A stretch of DNA of 64,000 bases from JAICJC01 sp963709425 (GTDB lineage: Bacteria > Actinomycetota > Thermoleophilia > Gaiellales > JAICJC01), in assembly GCA_963709425.1 (NCBI GenBank), contig CAVPWG010000004.1, positions 620,001 through 684,000 on the forward strand. Reading direction: 5' to 3'. The notes under the pieces were generated by a model. It saw nothing but the letters and a program-made list of their open reading frames with translations. It was not told the origin of the DNA and made no database searches. This document shows positions 7,372 through 15,432 of this stretch, in pieces. A program made the translations under genes and the position numbers. The stretch's first letter is position 1; each line of letters begins with the position of its first letter.

Positions 7372-8145
7372 TCACCGGCCCTCGTCCCGGCCCTTCGGTT
7401 CGCGGCGTGTGAGCACGCGCGGCCCGTTGGCGGTCACCGCGACCGTGTGCTCGCAGTGGGCGGCGAGGCTGCCGTCGCGCGTGAACACGGCCCAGCCGTC
7501 GGGGCCGCCCTCCACCTCGTAGCTGCCCGCCGTGATCATCGGCTCGATCGCGAACACCATGCCGGCGGCAAGCTTCGGCCCGCGCCCGGGAGGGCCGTAG
7601 TTCGGGATCTGGGGATCCTCGTGCATGCTGCGCCCCACGCCGTGGCCGACCAGGCTCCGGACGACGCCGTAGCCGCGCGCCTCGACGACCTCCTGCACGG
7701 CGTGGCTCACGTCGCCGAGCCGCTTGCCCTCACGGCACTGCTCGATGGCCGCCTTCAGGCCGACGTTGCACGCGTCGATGAGGTCGGCCGCCTCGGGCGC
7801 CGGATCGCCGATCGTGACCGTGATCGCCGAGTCGGCGACGTACCCGTCGAGGGTGACCCCGACGTCGATCGAGAGCAGGTCGCCCTCGGACAGCTGGTAT
7901 GGGCCGGGGATCCCGTGCACGACCATCGCGTTCGGCGACGCGCAGATCGAGCCCGGGAACCCGCGGTAGCCCTTGAACGTGGGCCAGCCGCCGCGCTCGG
8001 TGATGAACTCCTCCGCCATCCGGTCGAGCTCGGCGAGGGTCACGCCCGGCCGGGCCTCCCGCTCCAGCATGTCGAGCGTCTCGGCGACGACATGCCCCGC
8101 CCTGGCCATCGTCTCGAGCTCGGCCTCGGTCTTACGGACGATCAC
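7372..8145 (-). CDS. map: Methionine aminopeptidase type I
   Basis: The protein has 257 residues from the GTG at 8145, which overlaps the adk stop (GTGA); the longer open frame lies inside adk and is rejected. It removes the N-terminal Met from nascent proteins. The dinuclear metal ligands are visible: D in SIDVGVTLDGYVADSA (two Asp), H in VGHGVGRSMHEDP, E in FAIEPM and E in CEHTVAV. There is no N-terminal SH3-binding extension. The position after secY-adk is standard. Confidence 0.96.
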   Translation of the reverse strand: MIVRKTEAELETMARAGHVVAETLDMLEREARPGVTLAELDRMAEEFITERGGWPTFKGYRGFPGSICASPNAMVVHGIPGPYQLSEGDLLSIDVGVTLDGYVADSAITVTIGDPAPEAADLIDACNVGLKAAIEQCREGKRLGDVSHAVQEVVEARGYGVVRSLVGHGVGRSMHEDPQIPNYGPPGRGPKLAAGMVFAIEPMITAGSYEVEGGPDGWAVFTRDGSLAAHCEHTVAVTANGPRVLTRREPKGRDEGR

Positions 8146-8810
8146 GAGCCGCCGTCCAGCCGGTCGATCAGCGCGTCCACGGCACCGGCGACCTCGTCGC
8201 GCGGCCTGGAGGCGTCGATCCGCTCGACGAGCCCCCGGCCGGTGTAGTAGTCGAGCACGGGCGCCGCGGCGGCGACCCACTGCTTGTCGTAGCGCGCCCG
8301 GATGACGTCCTCGTGATCGTCGTCGCGCTGGTAGAGCTCGGACCCGTCCTCATCGCAGACGCCCTCGACCTTGGGCGGATAGAAGTCGAGGTGGTAGACG
8401 TGCTCGGCGGCGCGGCAGACGCGACGGCCGGACAGCCGCCGGACCACCGTGTCGAGGTCGATGTCGAACACGACGACCGCCGCGATCTGGCGGCCCAGCC
8501 CGTCGAGCATCCCGTCGAGCGCCTCCGCCTGGGCGCCCGTGCGCGGGAACCCGTCGAGCAGGACGCCCGCCCTGGTGTCGTCCGTTCCGAGCCGCTCCCG
8601 GAACATCGCGATGATGAGGTCGTCCGACACGAGATCGCCCCGCGCCATCACGGCCTTGGCCTCGAGCCCGAGCGGTGTGCCGTCGCGGACGGCGGCCCGC
8701 AGCATGTCGCCGGTCGCGATGTGGTCCACGCCGCGCTCCGAGGCGATCCGGGTTGCCTGCGTGCCCTTGCCGGCGCCCGGCGGGCCCATCAGGATCAGGT
8801 CGAGGGGCAT
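8142..8810 (-). CDS. adk: Adenylate kinase
   Basis: The protein has 222 residues from the ATG at 8810, two bases after the secY stop. It interconverts ATP, AMP and ADP. The P-loop GPPGAGKGTQ lies at residues 9-18, the AMP-site DGFPRT is present, and the LID region (about 125-160) begins GRRVCRAAEHVYH, with only two cysteines, so no complete four-Cys zinc site is seen. The length is that of the long-LID form. Confidence 0.96.
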   Translation of the reverse strand: MPLDLILMGPPGAGKGTQATRIASERGVDHIATGDMLRAAVRDGTPLGLEAKAVMARGDLVSDDLIIAMFRERLGTDDTRAGVLLDGFPRTGAQAEALDGMLDGLGRQIAAVVVFDIDLDTVVRRLSGRRVCRAAEHVYHLDFYPPKVEGVCDEDGSELYQRDDDHEDVIRARYDKQWVAAAAPVLDYYTGRGLVERIDASRPRDEVAGAVDALIDRLDGGS

Positions 8811-8812
8811 GG

Positions 8813-10090
8813 CTACTTGAGGAAGCCCTTGTAGGAGCGCATCGACAGCTGCGACTCGATCTGGCGCATGGTGTCGATGGCGACCCCGACGACGATCAGC
8901 ACGGACGTCCCGCCCAACGCACGCGCGGTGGCGGTGGAGAACCCGCCGTACTTGATGAAGAGCGACGGCAGCACCGCCACTGCGGCCAGGAAGAGCCCGC
9001 CCGCGACCGTGAGGCGCACGAGCACCTTCTCGAGGTACTGCGCGGTCGGCCTGCCCGGCCGCACGCCGGGCACGAACCCGCCGTACTTCTTGAGGTTCTC
9101 GGCCTGCTCGATCGAGTTGAAGACGACCGCGACATAGAAGAACGTGAAGCCGAAGATGAGCACGGCCTCGCCGATCAGGAACGGCCAGCCGCCCGGCGTG
9201 AAGAAGCGCGCCATGTCCTTGGCGAACTGCCACGGGAGGAGCGACCCGACGGTCGGCGGGAAGGCCATGATCGCCGCCGCGAAGATGACCGGGATCACGC
9301 CGGCCATGTTGACCCGCAGTGGCAGGTAGGTGGATCCGCCCGACGTCATCCGCCGGCCGACCATGCGCTTGGCGTACTGGATCGGGATCTTGCGGATGCC
9401 CTCCTGGACGTAGACGACCGCGACGATCACGAGGAAAACGACCACCGGCAGCGACAGCTTCTCGAAGGTCGAGCCCTGCCACCAGGCCGAGATCCCGGCC
9501 GGGGCCGAGGTGAGGATCGAGGCGAAGATCAGAAGCGACATGCCGTTGCCGATGCCGCGCTGGGTGATCAGCTCGCCGATCCACATGAGCAGGGTCGCAC
9601 CCGCCGTCAGCGTGACGACGATCAGGATCACGTTTCCGAGGTTGAAGCTTACGAGGTTCCCGGTCGAGGACCCCCCGAGAGCGTTCGAGTGGAACGCGTA
9701 CGTGTAGCCGAGCGCCTGCAGGCTGGCCAGGAACACCGTCAGATAACGCGTGTACTGCGTGATCCGGCGCTGCCCCAGCTCGCCCTCTTTCTGCAGCGCC
9801 TGGAGCGACGGGAACACCGGCGTCATGACCTGGAGGATGATCGAGGCCGTGATGTACGGCATGATCCCGAGCGCGAACACGCCGAGCCGTGCGAGCCCGC
9901 CGCCCGAGAACACCGACAGCAGGCCGAAGATGCCGCCCTGGTTCTTGAGCGCCTCCGACAGTGCGTCGGAGTTGACGCCGGGCGCGGGGACGTACGACCC
10001 GAACCGGTAGATCGCGAGCATTGCGGCGGTGAACAGGAGCTTCTTCCGGAGCTCCGGGGACTTCCACGCGTTCAGGAGGTTCTGAAGCAC
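8813..10090 (-). CDS. secY: Preprotein translocase subunit SecY
   Basis: The protein has 425 residues with about ten hydrophobic segments, forming the protein-conducting channel with SecE (43285-43599). It starts at a GTG (10090). The RFGSYVPAPGVN N-terminus and the GQRRITQYTRY and cytoplasmic loop PGVRPGRPTAQYLE are family signatures. Once the rplO frame break is corrected, the rplO stop lies only two bases upstream, which matches the tight packing of the rest of the operon. Confidence 0.97.
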   Translation of the reverse strand: MLQNLLNAWKSPELRKKLLFTAAMLAIYRFGSYVPAPGVNSDALSEALKNQGGIFGLLSVFSGGGLARLGVFALGIMPYITASIILQVMTPVFPSLQALQKEGELGQRRITQYTRYLTVFLASLQALGYTYAFHSNALGGSSTGNLVSFNLGNVILIVVTLTAGATLLMWIGELITQRGIGNGMSLLIFASILTSAPAGISAWWQGSTFEKLSLPVVVFLVIVAVVYVQEGIRKIPIQYAKRMVGRRMTSGGSTYLPLRVNMAGVIPVIFAAAIMAFPPTVGSLLPWQFAKDMARFFTPGGWPFLIGEAVLIFGFTFFYVAVVFNSIEQAENLKKYGGFVPGVRPGRPTAQYLEKVLVRLTVAGGLFLAAVAVLPSLFIKYGGFSTATARALGGTSVLIVVGVAIDTMRQIESQLSMRSYKGFLK

Positions 10091-10092
10091 GC

Positions 10093-10738
10093 TTACTCCT
10101 CGGCGTCGGCCTCGGGCTCGGGCTCGGCCGGCTCAGGCTCGGTCTCAGGTTCGGTCGTTTCGGGATCCGGCTCGGCGGCCTCGCGCCTTGGGCGCGCGCT
10201 TCGCCTTGGCCTTAGGCTTCGGCGCGGGCTCCGCAACCGCGGGGGCGCCGTCCAGCCTGACGGCCGTGCCGCCGGCCGCCTCGATGACCTCGACCGCGCG
10301 CTTCGAGAACGCGTCGGCCGTCACGGTGAGCTTCGTCGAAAGCTCGCCCTTTCCGAGGATCTTGATCGGGTGCTTGAGCGTGCGGACCACACCGGCCGAG
10401 CGGAGCAGGTCCGGCGTCACCTCGACGCCGTCGTCGAAGCGCTCGAGCGCCGCCACATTCACGGGCGTCGTACGGGTGCGGAACGGCCCCATCGGCATCG
10501 ACTTCCTGTGGTTGGCGCCGCGCAGCTTGCCGAGCCGCATGTAGAGCGGCATCTGCCCGCCCTCGAAGCCGGGCCGCATGCTGTGGCTGCCCGACCGGGA
10601 CTTCTGGCCCTTCTGGCCGCGGCCGGCGGTCTTGCCGCTGCCCGACCCATGGCCGCGGCCGATCCGCTTGGGCTCGCGGTGGCTCCCGGGCGCAGGCTTG
10701 AGCTCGTGCAGCGTGAGTCCGGGTGTCTCGTCAGCCAT
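10093..10738 (-). CDS. rplO: 50S ribosomal protein L15 with acidic tail; reading frame broken near 10183
   Basis: The core (about 150 residues) is intact: LHELKPAPGSHREPKRIGRGHGSGSGKTAGRG and KSRSGSHSMRPGFEGGQMPLYMRLG are L15 signatures. As written, the frame ends at 10145 in a basic RRAGSRNDRT. Removing one base near 10183 instead continues into a 30-residue Glu/Pro/Ala tail ending in EPEADAEE and a TAA at 10093, two bases before secY. The same kind of tail is seen on S5, L22 and S3 here, so the shifted frame is very likely the real one. The feature is given to 10093. The break may be a sequence error. Confidence 0.85.
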
Positions 10739-10916
10739 CGATCTCCTCCACGCGGACCAGGTGGTCCACCTTGCGCAGCATGCCTCGGATGACCGGGGAG
10801 TCGTCGCGCTCGGTCGAGGCGTTGATCTTGCGCAGGCCCAGGGCCCGCATCGTGCCCTTGTGCTCGGGCTTGGTGCGGATCGTGCTCCTCACCTGGGTGA
10901 TCCGGAGGCGGGACAT
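10731..10916 (-). CDS. rpmD: 50S ribosomal protein L30
   Basis: The product is 61 residues, the normal bacterial L30 length, beginning MSRLRITQVRSTIRTKPEHKGTM; LGLRKINA and the RGMLRKVDHLV segment are typical. It overlaps rpsE by one base and rplO by eight bases, so translation is probably coupled across all three genes. Confidence 0.95.
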   Translation of the reverse strand: MSRLRITQVRSTIRTKPEHKGTMRALGLRKINASTERDDSPVIRGMLRKVDHLVRVEEIDG

Positions 10917-11764
10917 CAGGACTCCTCGGCCTCCTCGGGCTCCCCGGCCTCGGGCTCCGCAGCTGCTTCCGGCTCGGGCTCCGGGGCCGGCTCGGCTTCG
11001 GGCTCGGCGGCGGGCTCAGGCTCCGGCTCGGGGGCAGGCTCCGGCTCGGGTGCGGCCTGCGCCTCAGCCGCGGCCTCCGCCTTGGCCCGCGCCTTCTTCG
11101 ACGGTCGCTTCGGCTTGACCGGCGGCGCCTTGGCCGCAGGCGCCGGCGCGGCCGCTGCGACCTCGGCCTCCGCCTCGACGGCGGTTGCCGCCATGGCCGC
11201 CTCGGCCTCGGCGCGCGTCTCGGAGTAGGGCTTTATCACCTCGCGGATCTCCTTGCCGCGCAGCTTCGCCACGTCCTCCGGGCGCTTCAGGCTCTTCAGC
11301 CCGTCGACGGTGGCCATCAGCAGGTTGATCGGGTTCGCGGTCCCGAGCGACTTGGCCAGGATGTCGCGGACGCCGCCCAGCTCGAGCACGGCCCGGACGC
11401 CGGCCCCGGCGATGACGCCCGTCCCCTCGGAGGCCGGCTTCAGGAGCACCTGCCCGGCGCCGTAGCGGCCGACGATCTGGTGCGTGATGGTCGTCTTGTA
11501 CTTCGGCACCTGGAAGAGGTTCTTCTTCGCGTCCTCGACCGCCTTGGCGATGGCCGACGGCACCTCGTTCGCCTTGCCGTAGCCCACGCCGACGTGGTCG
11601 ACCTCGTCACCGACGACCACGAGGGCCGTGAACGAGAACCTGCGGCCGCCCTTCACGACCTTGGCGACGCGGTTGATCTTGACCACACGCTCCTGGAGCT
11701 CGCGGCCGGGCACCTCGGAGCCGCGGGCGGCGGGGTTACGCGACTGACGTTGCGAGACTGACAA
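10916..11764 (-). CDS. rpsE: 30S ribosomal protein S5 with about 100-residue acidic C-terminal extension
   Basis: The protein has 282 residues; bacterial S5 usually has 165-220. Residues 1-180 hold the normal protein: VVKGGRRFSFTALVVVGD, VGVGYGKANEVPSAI and the GAGVRAVLELGGV loop. Residues about 190-282 are low-complexity Ala/Pro/Glu with a basic patch (KPKRPSKKARAK), then a strongly acidic end. S5 shapes the mRNA entry tunnel and decoding fidelity. The start is TTG at 11764, with GGAG upstream, six bases after the rplR stop. The tail function is unknown. Confidence 0.95.
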   Translation of the reverse strand: MSVSQRQSRNPAARGSEVPGRELQERVVKINRVAKVVKGGRRFSFTALVVVGDEVDHVGVGYGKANEVPSAIAKAVEDAKKNLFQVPKYKTTITHQIVGRYGAGQVLLKPASEGTGVIAGAGVRAVLELGGVRDILAKSLGTANPINLLMATVDGLKSLKRPEDVAKLRGKEIREVIKPYSETRAEAEAAMAATAVEAEAEVAAAAPAPAAKAPPVKPKRPSKKARAKAEAAAEAQAAPEPEPAPEPEPEPAAEPEAEPAPEPEPEAAAEPEAGEPEEAEES

Positions 11765-11769
11765 TGGGT

Positions 11770-12120
11770 CTAGAACTCCAATCCGTTCTCGCGGGCGGCG
11801 TCGGCCAGCGCCTTCACCCGCCCGTGGTACAGGTAGCCGCCGCGGTCGAACACGACGGACGCGATACCGGCCTCGCGCCCCCGCTCGGCGACGAGCCTGC
11901 CGACCTCGGCCGGCGCGTCGGCGCGGCCCTTGCCGGCCAGCGACTTGTCCTGGTGCGAGGCGGCGGCGAGCGTCCGGCCGGCGACGTCGTCGATCAGCTG
12001 CGCAGCGATCCCCCGGTTCGACCGGTAGACGGCAAGGCGCGGCCGCTCGGCGGTGCCGGTCACGCGCTTGCGCACGCGCCGGTGGCGTTTGAGCCGGCCC
12101 TCGAGTCGGGTCTGGCTCAT
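11770..12120 (-). CDS. rplR: 50S ribosomal protein L18
   Basis: The product is 116 residues from the ATG at 12120, overlapping rplF by four bases. It has RHRRVRKRVTGTAERPRLAVYRSNRGIAAQLIDD and ends FDRGGYLYHGRVKALADAARENGLEF, the standard L18 C-terminus. L18 binds 5S rRNA together with L5. An open frame extending further upstream is the shadow of rplF and is not used. Confidence 0.97.
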   Translation of the reverse strand: MSQTRLEGRLKRHRRVRKRVTGTAERPRLAVYRSNRGIAAQLIDDVAGRTLAAASHQDKSLAGKGRADAPAEVGRLVAERGREAGIASVVFDRGGYLYHGRVKALADAARENGLEF

Positions 12121-12650
12121 GCCCGCTTCCCGACCTTTCGGATCACGTGCTCGCCCTGGTAGCGGATGCCCTTGCCCTTGTAGGGCTCGGGCGGGCGCCA
12201 CTTGCGGATCTGGGCGGCGATCTCGCCGACGCGCTGCTTGGAGATCCCCGAGACGACGATCTGCGTGGGCTGCGGCACCTCGAAGGTGATGTCGTCCGGC
12301 GCCTTCACGGTGACGGCATGGCTGAAGCCGAGCTGCATCTCGAGATCGCGGCCCTTGAGCGCGGCGCGATAGCCGACGCCCTGGATCTCGAGCCGCTTCT
12401 CGAAGCCCTGGGTGACGCCGGTGACCATGTTGGCCACGAGCGTCCGGGTGAGGCCGTGCAGCGCTCGGTGGTCGCCACGGTCCGTGGGACGGGCCACGAC
12501 GACCTGCCCGTCCTCCTGCGTCACGGTCATCGCCGGCGAGACGCGCTCTTCGAGGTTGCCCTTCGGACCACGCACGGCCACGGCCCCTGGCCGGATCTCG
12601 ATCGTCACGCCGTCGGGGACGGGGATCGGCTTCTTCCCGATCCTGCTCAT
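12117..12650 (-). CDS. rplF: 50S ribosomal protein L6
   Basis: The protein has 177 residues and the MSRIGKKPIPVPDGVTI N-terminus. The C-terminal repeat ends in KWRPPEPYKGKGIRYQGE, the L6 signature that binds 23S rRNA near the sarcin-ricin loop. It begins four bases after the rpsH stop. The length is normal. Confidence 0.97.
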   Translation of the reverse strand: MSRIGKKPIPVPDGVTIEIRPGAVAVRGPKGNLEERVSPAMTVTQEDGQVVVARPTDRGDHRALHGLTRTLVANMVTGVTQGFEKRLEIQGVGYRAALKGRDLEMQLGFSHAVTVKAPDDITFEVPQPTQIVVSGISKQRVGEIAAQIRKWRPPEPYKGKGIRYQGEHVIRKVGKRA

Positions 12651-12653
12651 GCC

Positions 12654-13049
12654 TCACCACACATAGCAGACGACCTCTCCGCCGACGCCCTGCTCCTGGG
12701 CCTGGCGGCCGGTGATCACACCGCGCGACGTGCTCAGGATGGCGACGCCCATCCCGCCGAGCACGCGGTGCGGCCGGTCCTTCTTCGCGTAGACGCGACG
12801 GCCGGGCCGGGACACGCGCTTCAGCCCCGAGATCACACGCTCGCGGCTCGGGCCGTAGCGGAGCGTCACGACCAGCGTGTCGTGCGTGTCACCCTTCGCG
12901 ACAGCGAACGCGTCGATGTAGCCCTCCTCGTGAAGGATGCGCGCGATCTCGCGCTTCATCCCGGACGTGGGCATCTCGACCGTCTCGTGCAGCGCCTGGT
13001 TGGCGTTGCGGATGCGGGTGAGCATGTCTCCGATGGGATCCGTGATCAT
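12654..13049 (-). CDS. rpsH: 30S ribosomal protein S8
   Basis: The protein has 131 residues beginning MITDPIGDMLTRIRNANQA. The C-terminal GMGVAILSTSRGVITGRQAQEQGVGGEVVCYVW is the conserved rRNA-binding region. S8 binds helix 21 of 16S rRNA and in some bacteria represses the spc operon by binding its mRNA. It begins seven bases after the S14 stop. Confidence 0.97.
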   Translation of the reverse strand: MITDPIGDMLTRIRNANQALHETVEMPTSGMKREIARILHEEGYIDAFAVAKGDTHDTLVVTLRYGPSRERVISGLKRVSRPGRRVYAKKDRPHRVLGGMGVAILSTSRGVITGRQAQEQGVGGEVVCYVW

Positions 13050-13056
13050 CGCTGCC

Positions 13057-13242
13057 TCACCAGCTCGACTTCGTCATTCCGGGGATGACGCCCTGGTGCG
13101 CCAGCTCGCGCAGGCAGATGCGGCACACGCCGAACTTGCGGAAGTAGGCCCGCGAGCGACCGCACCGATTGCACCGGTGGTACGCGCGCGTCTTGTACTT
13201 CGCGCCCCTCGCCTGCTTGACTCTGAGTGCTTCCTTCGCCAT
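13057..13242 (-). CDS. rpsZ: 30S ribosomal protein S14 type Z (zinc-binding)
   Basis: The product is 61 residues from the ATG at 13242, beginning MAKEALRVKQARG; the longer open frame has no support. CNRCGR and CRICLREL supply the four zinc cysteines, marking the short type Z form. It lies between rplE and rpsH as in most Gram-positives. A GAGAGAT sequence upstream may be its ribosome binding site. Confidence 0.96.
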   Translation of the reverse strand: MAKEALRVKQARGAKYKTRAYHRCNRCGRSRAYFRKFGVCRICLRELAHQGVIPGMTKSSW

Positions 13243-13252
13243 ATCTCTCCGC

Positions 13253-13819
13253 CTAGCTCGCGAACGGCATCCCGAGCGCACGCAGGAGCTCGCGGGCTCC
13301 CTCGTCGTCGGATGCAGTCGTGGTGATGGTCACGTTCAGGCCGCGCACCTGGGAAACGTCGTCGTAGTTGATCTCGGGGAAGATGATCTGCTCGCGCACC
13401 CCCAGCGAGAAGTTCCCGCGCCCGTCGAAGGCGCCCGCGTTGATGCCGCGGAAGTCGCGGATCCGCGGCAGCGCGATGCTCGTCAGCCGGTCGAGGAACT
13501 CGTACATGCGGTCGCCGCGCAGCGTCACCTTGCAGCCGATGGGCATGCCTTCGCGGATCTTGAACCCGGCGATCGAGTTCTTGGCGCGCGTGACCAGCGG
13601 ACGCTGCCCGCTGATCGTCGCCAGCTCCTCAACGGCGTCATCGAGCGCCTTCGAGTTGAGCTTGGCCTCGCCGACGCCCATGTTGAGCGTGATCTTCTGG
13701 AGCCGCGGGACCGCCATCACGGTGTCGAGGCCGAGGCGCTCCTTGAGCGCGTCTCGCACCTCGCTGTCGTAGCGCTCCTTGAGCCGCGGCGTGGGGATCT
13801 CGGTGGCGCTGTCCGTCAC
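13253..13819 (-). CDS. rplE: 50S ribosomal protein L5
   Basis: The protein has 188 residues. The start is the GTG at 13819, overlapping the rplX stop as GTGA; upstream residues in the same frame belong to an rplX shadow. The signatures are QKITLNMGVGEAK, the REGMPIGCKVTLRG loop and FPEINYDDV near the C-terminus. L5 binds 5S rRNA and contacts P-site tRNA and S13. Confidence 0.96.
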   Translation of the reverse strand: MTDSATEIPTPRLKERYDSEVRDALKERLGLDTVMAVPRLQKITLNMGVGEAKLNSKALDDAVEELATISGQRPLVTRAKNSIAGFKIREGMPIGCKVTLRGDRMYEFLDRLTSIALPRIRDFRGINAGAFDGRGNFSLGVREQIIFPEINYDDVSQVRGLNVTITTTASDDEGARELLRALGMPFAS

Positions 13820-14163
13820 CGGTCGACGTCCTTTCCGCACTTGTGGCAGGTGCGCACCTTGTGGTCGGCCGTCATCCGATAGCCGACCCGCGTCGGCTGG
13901 CCGCACGCGGGGCACACGAGGGCCACGTTCGAGATCTGCAGGGGCGCCTCGCGCTCGAGCACGCCGCCCGGGATGATCTGCTGGCTGCCGGACTTGCGGG
14001 GCGCCGGGCGCGGCTTGGTATGCCGCTTCACCATGTTCAGCTTCTCGACCACGATGCGGCGCTCGGACGGGACCACGCGCAGGACGGTGCCGCGCTTGCC
14101 GGCGTCCTTGCCGGTCAGCACCTGCACCGAATCGCCCTTCTTGATCTTCAGCTTGGTTGCCAC
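13816..14163 (-). CDS. rplX: 50S ribosomal protein L24
   Basis: The protein has 115 residues. The KOW motif region is KIKKGDSVQVLTGKDAGKRG, followed by NMVKRHTKP. The C-terminal CPACGQPTRVGYR and the CHKCGK pair give a four-cysteine zinc ribbon as found in actinobacterial L24. It is an early assembly protein of the 50S subunit. Confidence 0.96.
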   Translation of the reverse strand: MATKLKIKKGDSVQVLTGKDAGKRGTVLRVVPSERRIVVEKLNMVKRHTKPRPAPRKSGSQQIIPGGVLEREAPLQISNVALVCPACGQPTRVGYRMTADHKVRTCHKCGKDVDR

Positions 14164-14164
14164 G

Positions 14165-14533
14165 TCAGAGCACCTCTGGAGCCAGCGACACGATCTTCAT
14201 GAAGTTGCGCTCGCGCAGCTCTCGGGCCACCGGGCCGAAGATGCGCGTACCGCGCGGGTTTCTGTCCTTGTCGATGATGACGGCAGCGTTCTCGTCGAAG
14301 GCGATGTACGTGCCGTCGTCGCGGTGGTGCTGCTTGCGCGTGCGCACCACGACAGCCGTCACAACCTCGCCCTTGCGCACCGTCCCGTTGGGCGTGGCCT
14401 GCTTGACGGTGCCGACGATGATATCGCCCACCCCCGCATACCTGCGGCGACTGCCTCCCTTGATGCGGATGCACAGGAGCACGCGCGCGCCGGTGTTGTC
14501 GGCGACTCGCAGGCGCGTCTCCACCTGGATCAC
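14165..14533 (-). CDS. rplN: 50S ribosomal protein L14
   Basis: The product is 122 residues beginning MIQVETRLRVADNTGAR, the invariant L14 start. RGTRIFGPVARELRE near the C-terminus is also diagnostic. L14 lies at the 50S interface and contacts 16S rRNA. The ATG overlaps the rpsQ stop by four bases. Confidence 0.97.
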   Translation of the reverse strand: MIQVETRLRVADNTGARVLLCIRIKGGSRRRYAGVGDIIVGTVKQATPNGTVRKGEVVTAVVVRTRKQHHRDDGTYIAFDENAAVIIDKDRNPRGTRIFGPVARELRERNFMKIVSLAPEVL

Positions 14534-14817
14534 TTGGCCACCTCGACGATCTCGGCCACGCGCCAGCGCTTGGTCTTCGACAGCGGCCGCGTCTCGACGA
14601 GCCGCACGACGTCGCCGACCTTGGAGGTGTTCTCCTGGTCATGGGCGTGCAGGCGGATCGAGCGGCGCATCGTCTTCTTGTACTTCGGGTGGGGCTTCAG
14701 CACATCGACGCGGACGACCACGGTCTTGTCCATGGCGTCCGACACGACGACGCCGCGGCGCTCCTTGCGCGCACCGCGTGCCGGCACGTCAACGGTCTTT
14801 CCGGTGTCGGGGCTCAT
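14530..14817 (-). CDS. rpsQ: 30S ribosomal protein S17
   Basis: The product is 95 residues. After a 20-residue N-terminal extension the core has GVVVSDAMDKTVVVRVD and KYKKTMRRSIRLHAHD, then VRLVETRPLSKTKRWRV. It binds the 5' domain of 16S rRNA early in assembly. It overlaps rpmC and rplN by four bases each. Confidence 0.96.
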   Translation of the reverse strand: MSPDTGKTVDVPARGARKERRGVVVSDAMDKTVVVRVDVLKPHPKYKKTMRRSIRLHAHDQENTSKVGDVVRLVETRPLSKTKRWRVAEIVEVAK

Positions 14818-15017
14818 GCCTCACGTCCCGCATGCGCCGACTCGTTGGCGAGGGTCAGAAGCCGCGCGATGTCGCGCTTCACGCGCAACAGGGCAGCCGT
14901 GTTGTCCAGCGCCCCGGTCGCATGCTGGAACCGCAGGTTGAAGAGCTCCTGCCGCGTCTCGTCGAGCTTGCGCTCGAGCTCGTCCGCGGTCAGCTCGCGG
15001 ATCTCACTGGCCTTCAA
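14814..15017 (-). CDS. rpmC: 50S ribosomal protein L29
   Basis: The product is 67 residues if translation starts at the TTG at 15017, giving (M)KASEIRELTADELERKL, the usual L29 N-terminus, with GGGAGGG about eight bases upstream. A GTG at 15026 is also in frame but sits on top of that ribosome binding site, so the TTG is preferred. FNLRFQHATGAL is the L29 signature. It overlaps the rplP stop. L29 sits at the peptide exit and docks trigger factor and SRP with L23. Confidence 0.94.
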   Translation of the reverse strand: MKASEIRELTADELERKLDETRQELFNLRFQHATGALDNTAALLRVKRDIARLLTLANESAHAGREA

Positions 15018-15432
15018 ACAGATCACCCTCCCGGGACACGAACTTGGCCTTCACCGGCAGCTTCATGGCGGCCAGCCGGATCGCCTCGCGGGCGAGCGGC
15101 TCGGGAACGCCGGCGAGCTCGAACATGACACGACCGGGCTTCACGACCGCCACCCAGTGCTCGGGCGAGCCCTTGCCAGAGCCCATGCGCGTCTCGGCCG
15201 GCTTCTGGGTCACCGACTTGTCGGGGAAGATCGTGATCCAGACCTTGCCGCCGCGCTTGATCTTGCGCGTCATCGCGATACGGGCAGCCTCGATCTGGCG
15301 GTTGGTGACCCACCCCGCCTCGAGCGACTTCAGCCCGTATTCCCCGAACTGCACGCGCGTGCCGCCCTTGCTGAGGCCCGCGCGGCGGCCGCGATGGACG
15401 CGCCGGTACTTCGTGCGCTTCGGAAGCAGCAC
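15004..15432 (-). CDS. rplP: 50S ribosomal protein L16
   Basis: The protein has 142 residues beginning MLLPKRTKYRRVHRGR. GKVWITIFPDKSVTQKPAETRMGSGKG includes the Arg that some organisms hydroxylate. L16 organises the A-site side of the 50S central protuberance. Its start overlaps the rpsC stop by one base, and its end overlaps rpmC. Confidence 0.97.
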   Translation of the reverse strand: MLLPKRTKYRRVHRGRRAGLSKGGTRVQFGEYGLKSLEAGWVTNRQIEAARIAMTRKIKRGGKVWITIFPDKSVTQKPAETRMGSGKGSPEHWVAVVKPGRVMFELAGVPEPLAREAIRLAAMKLPVKAKFVSREGDLFEGQ

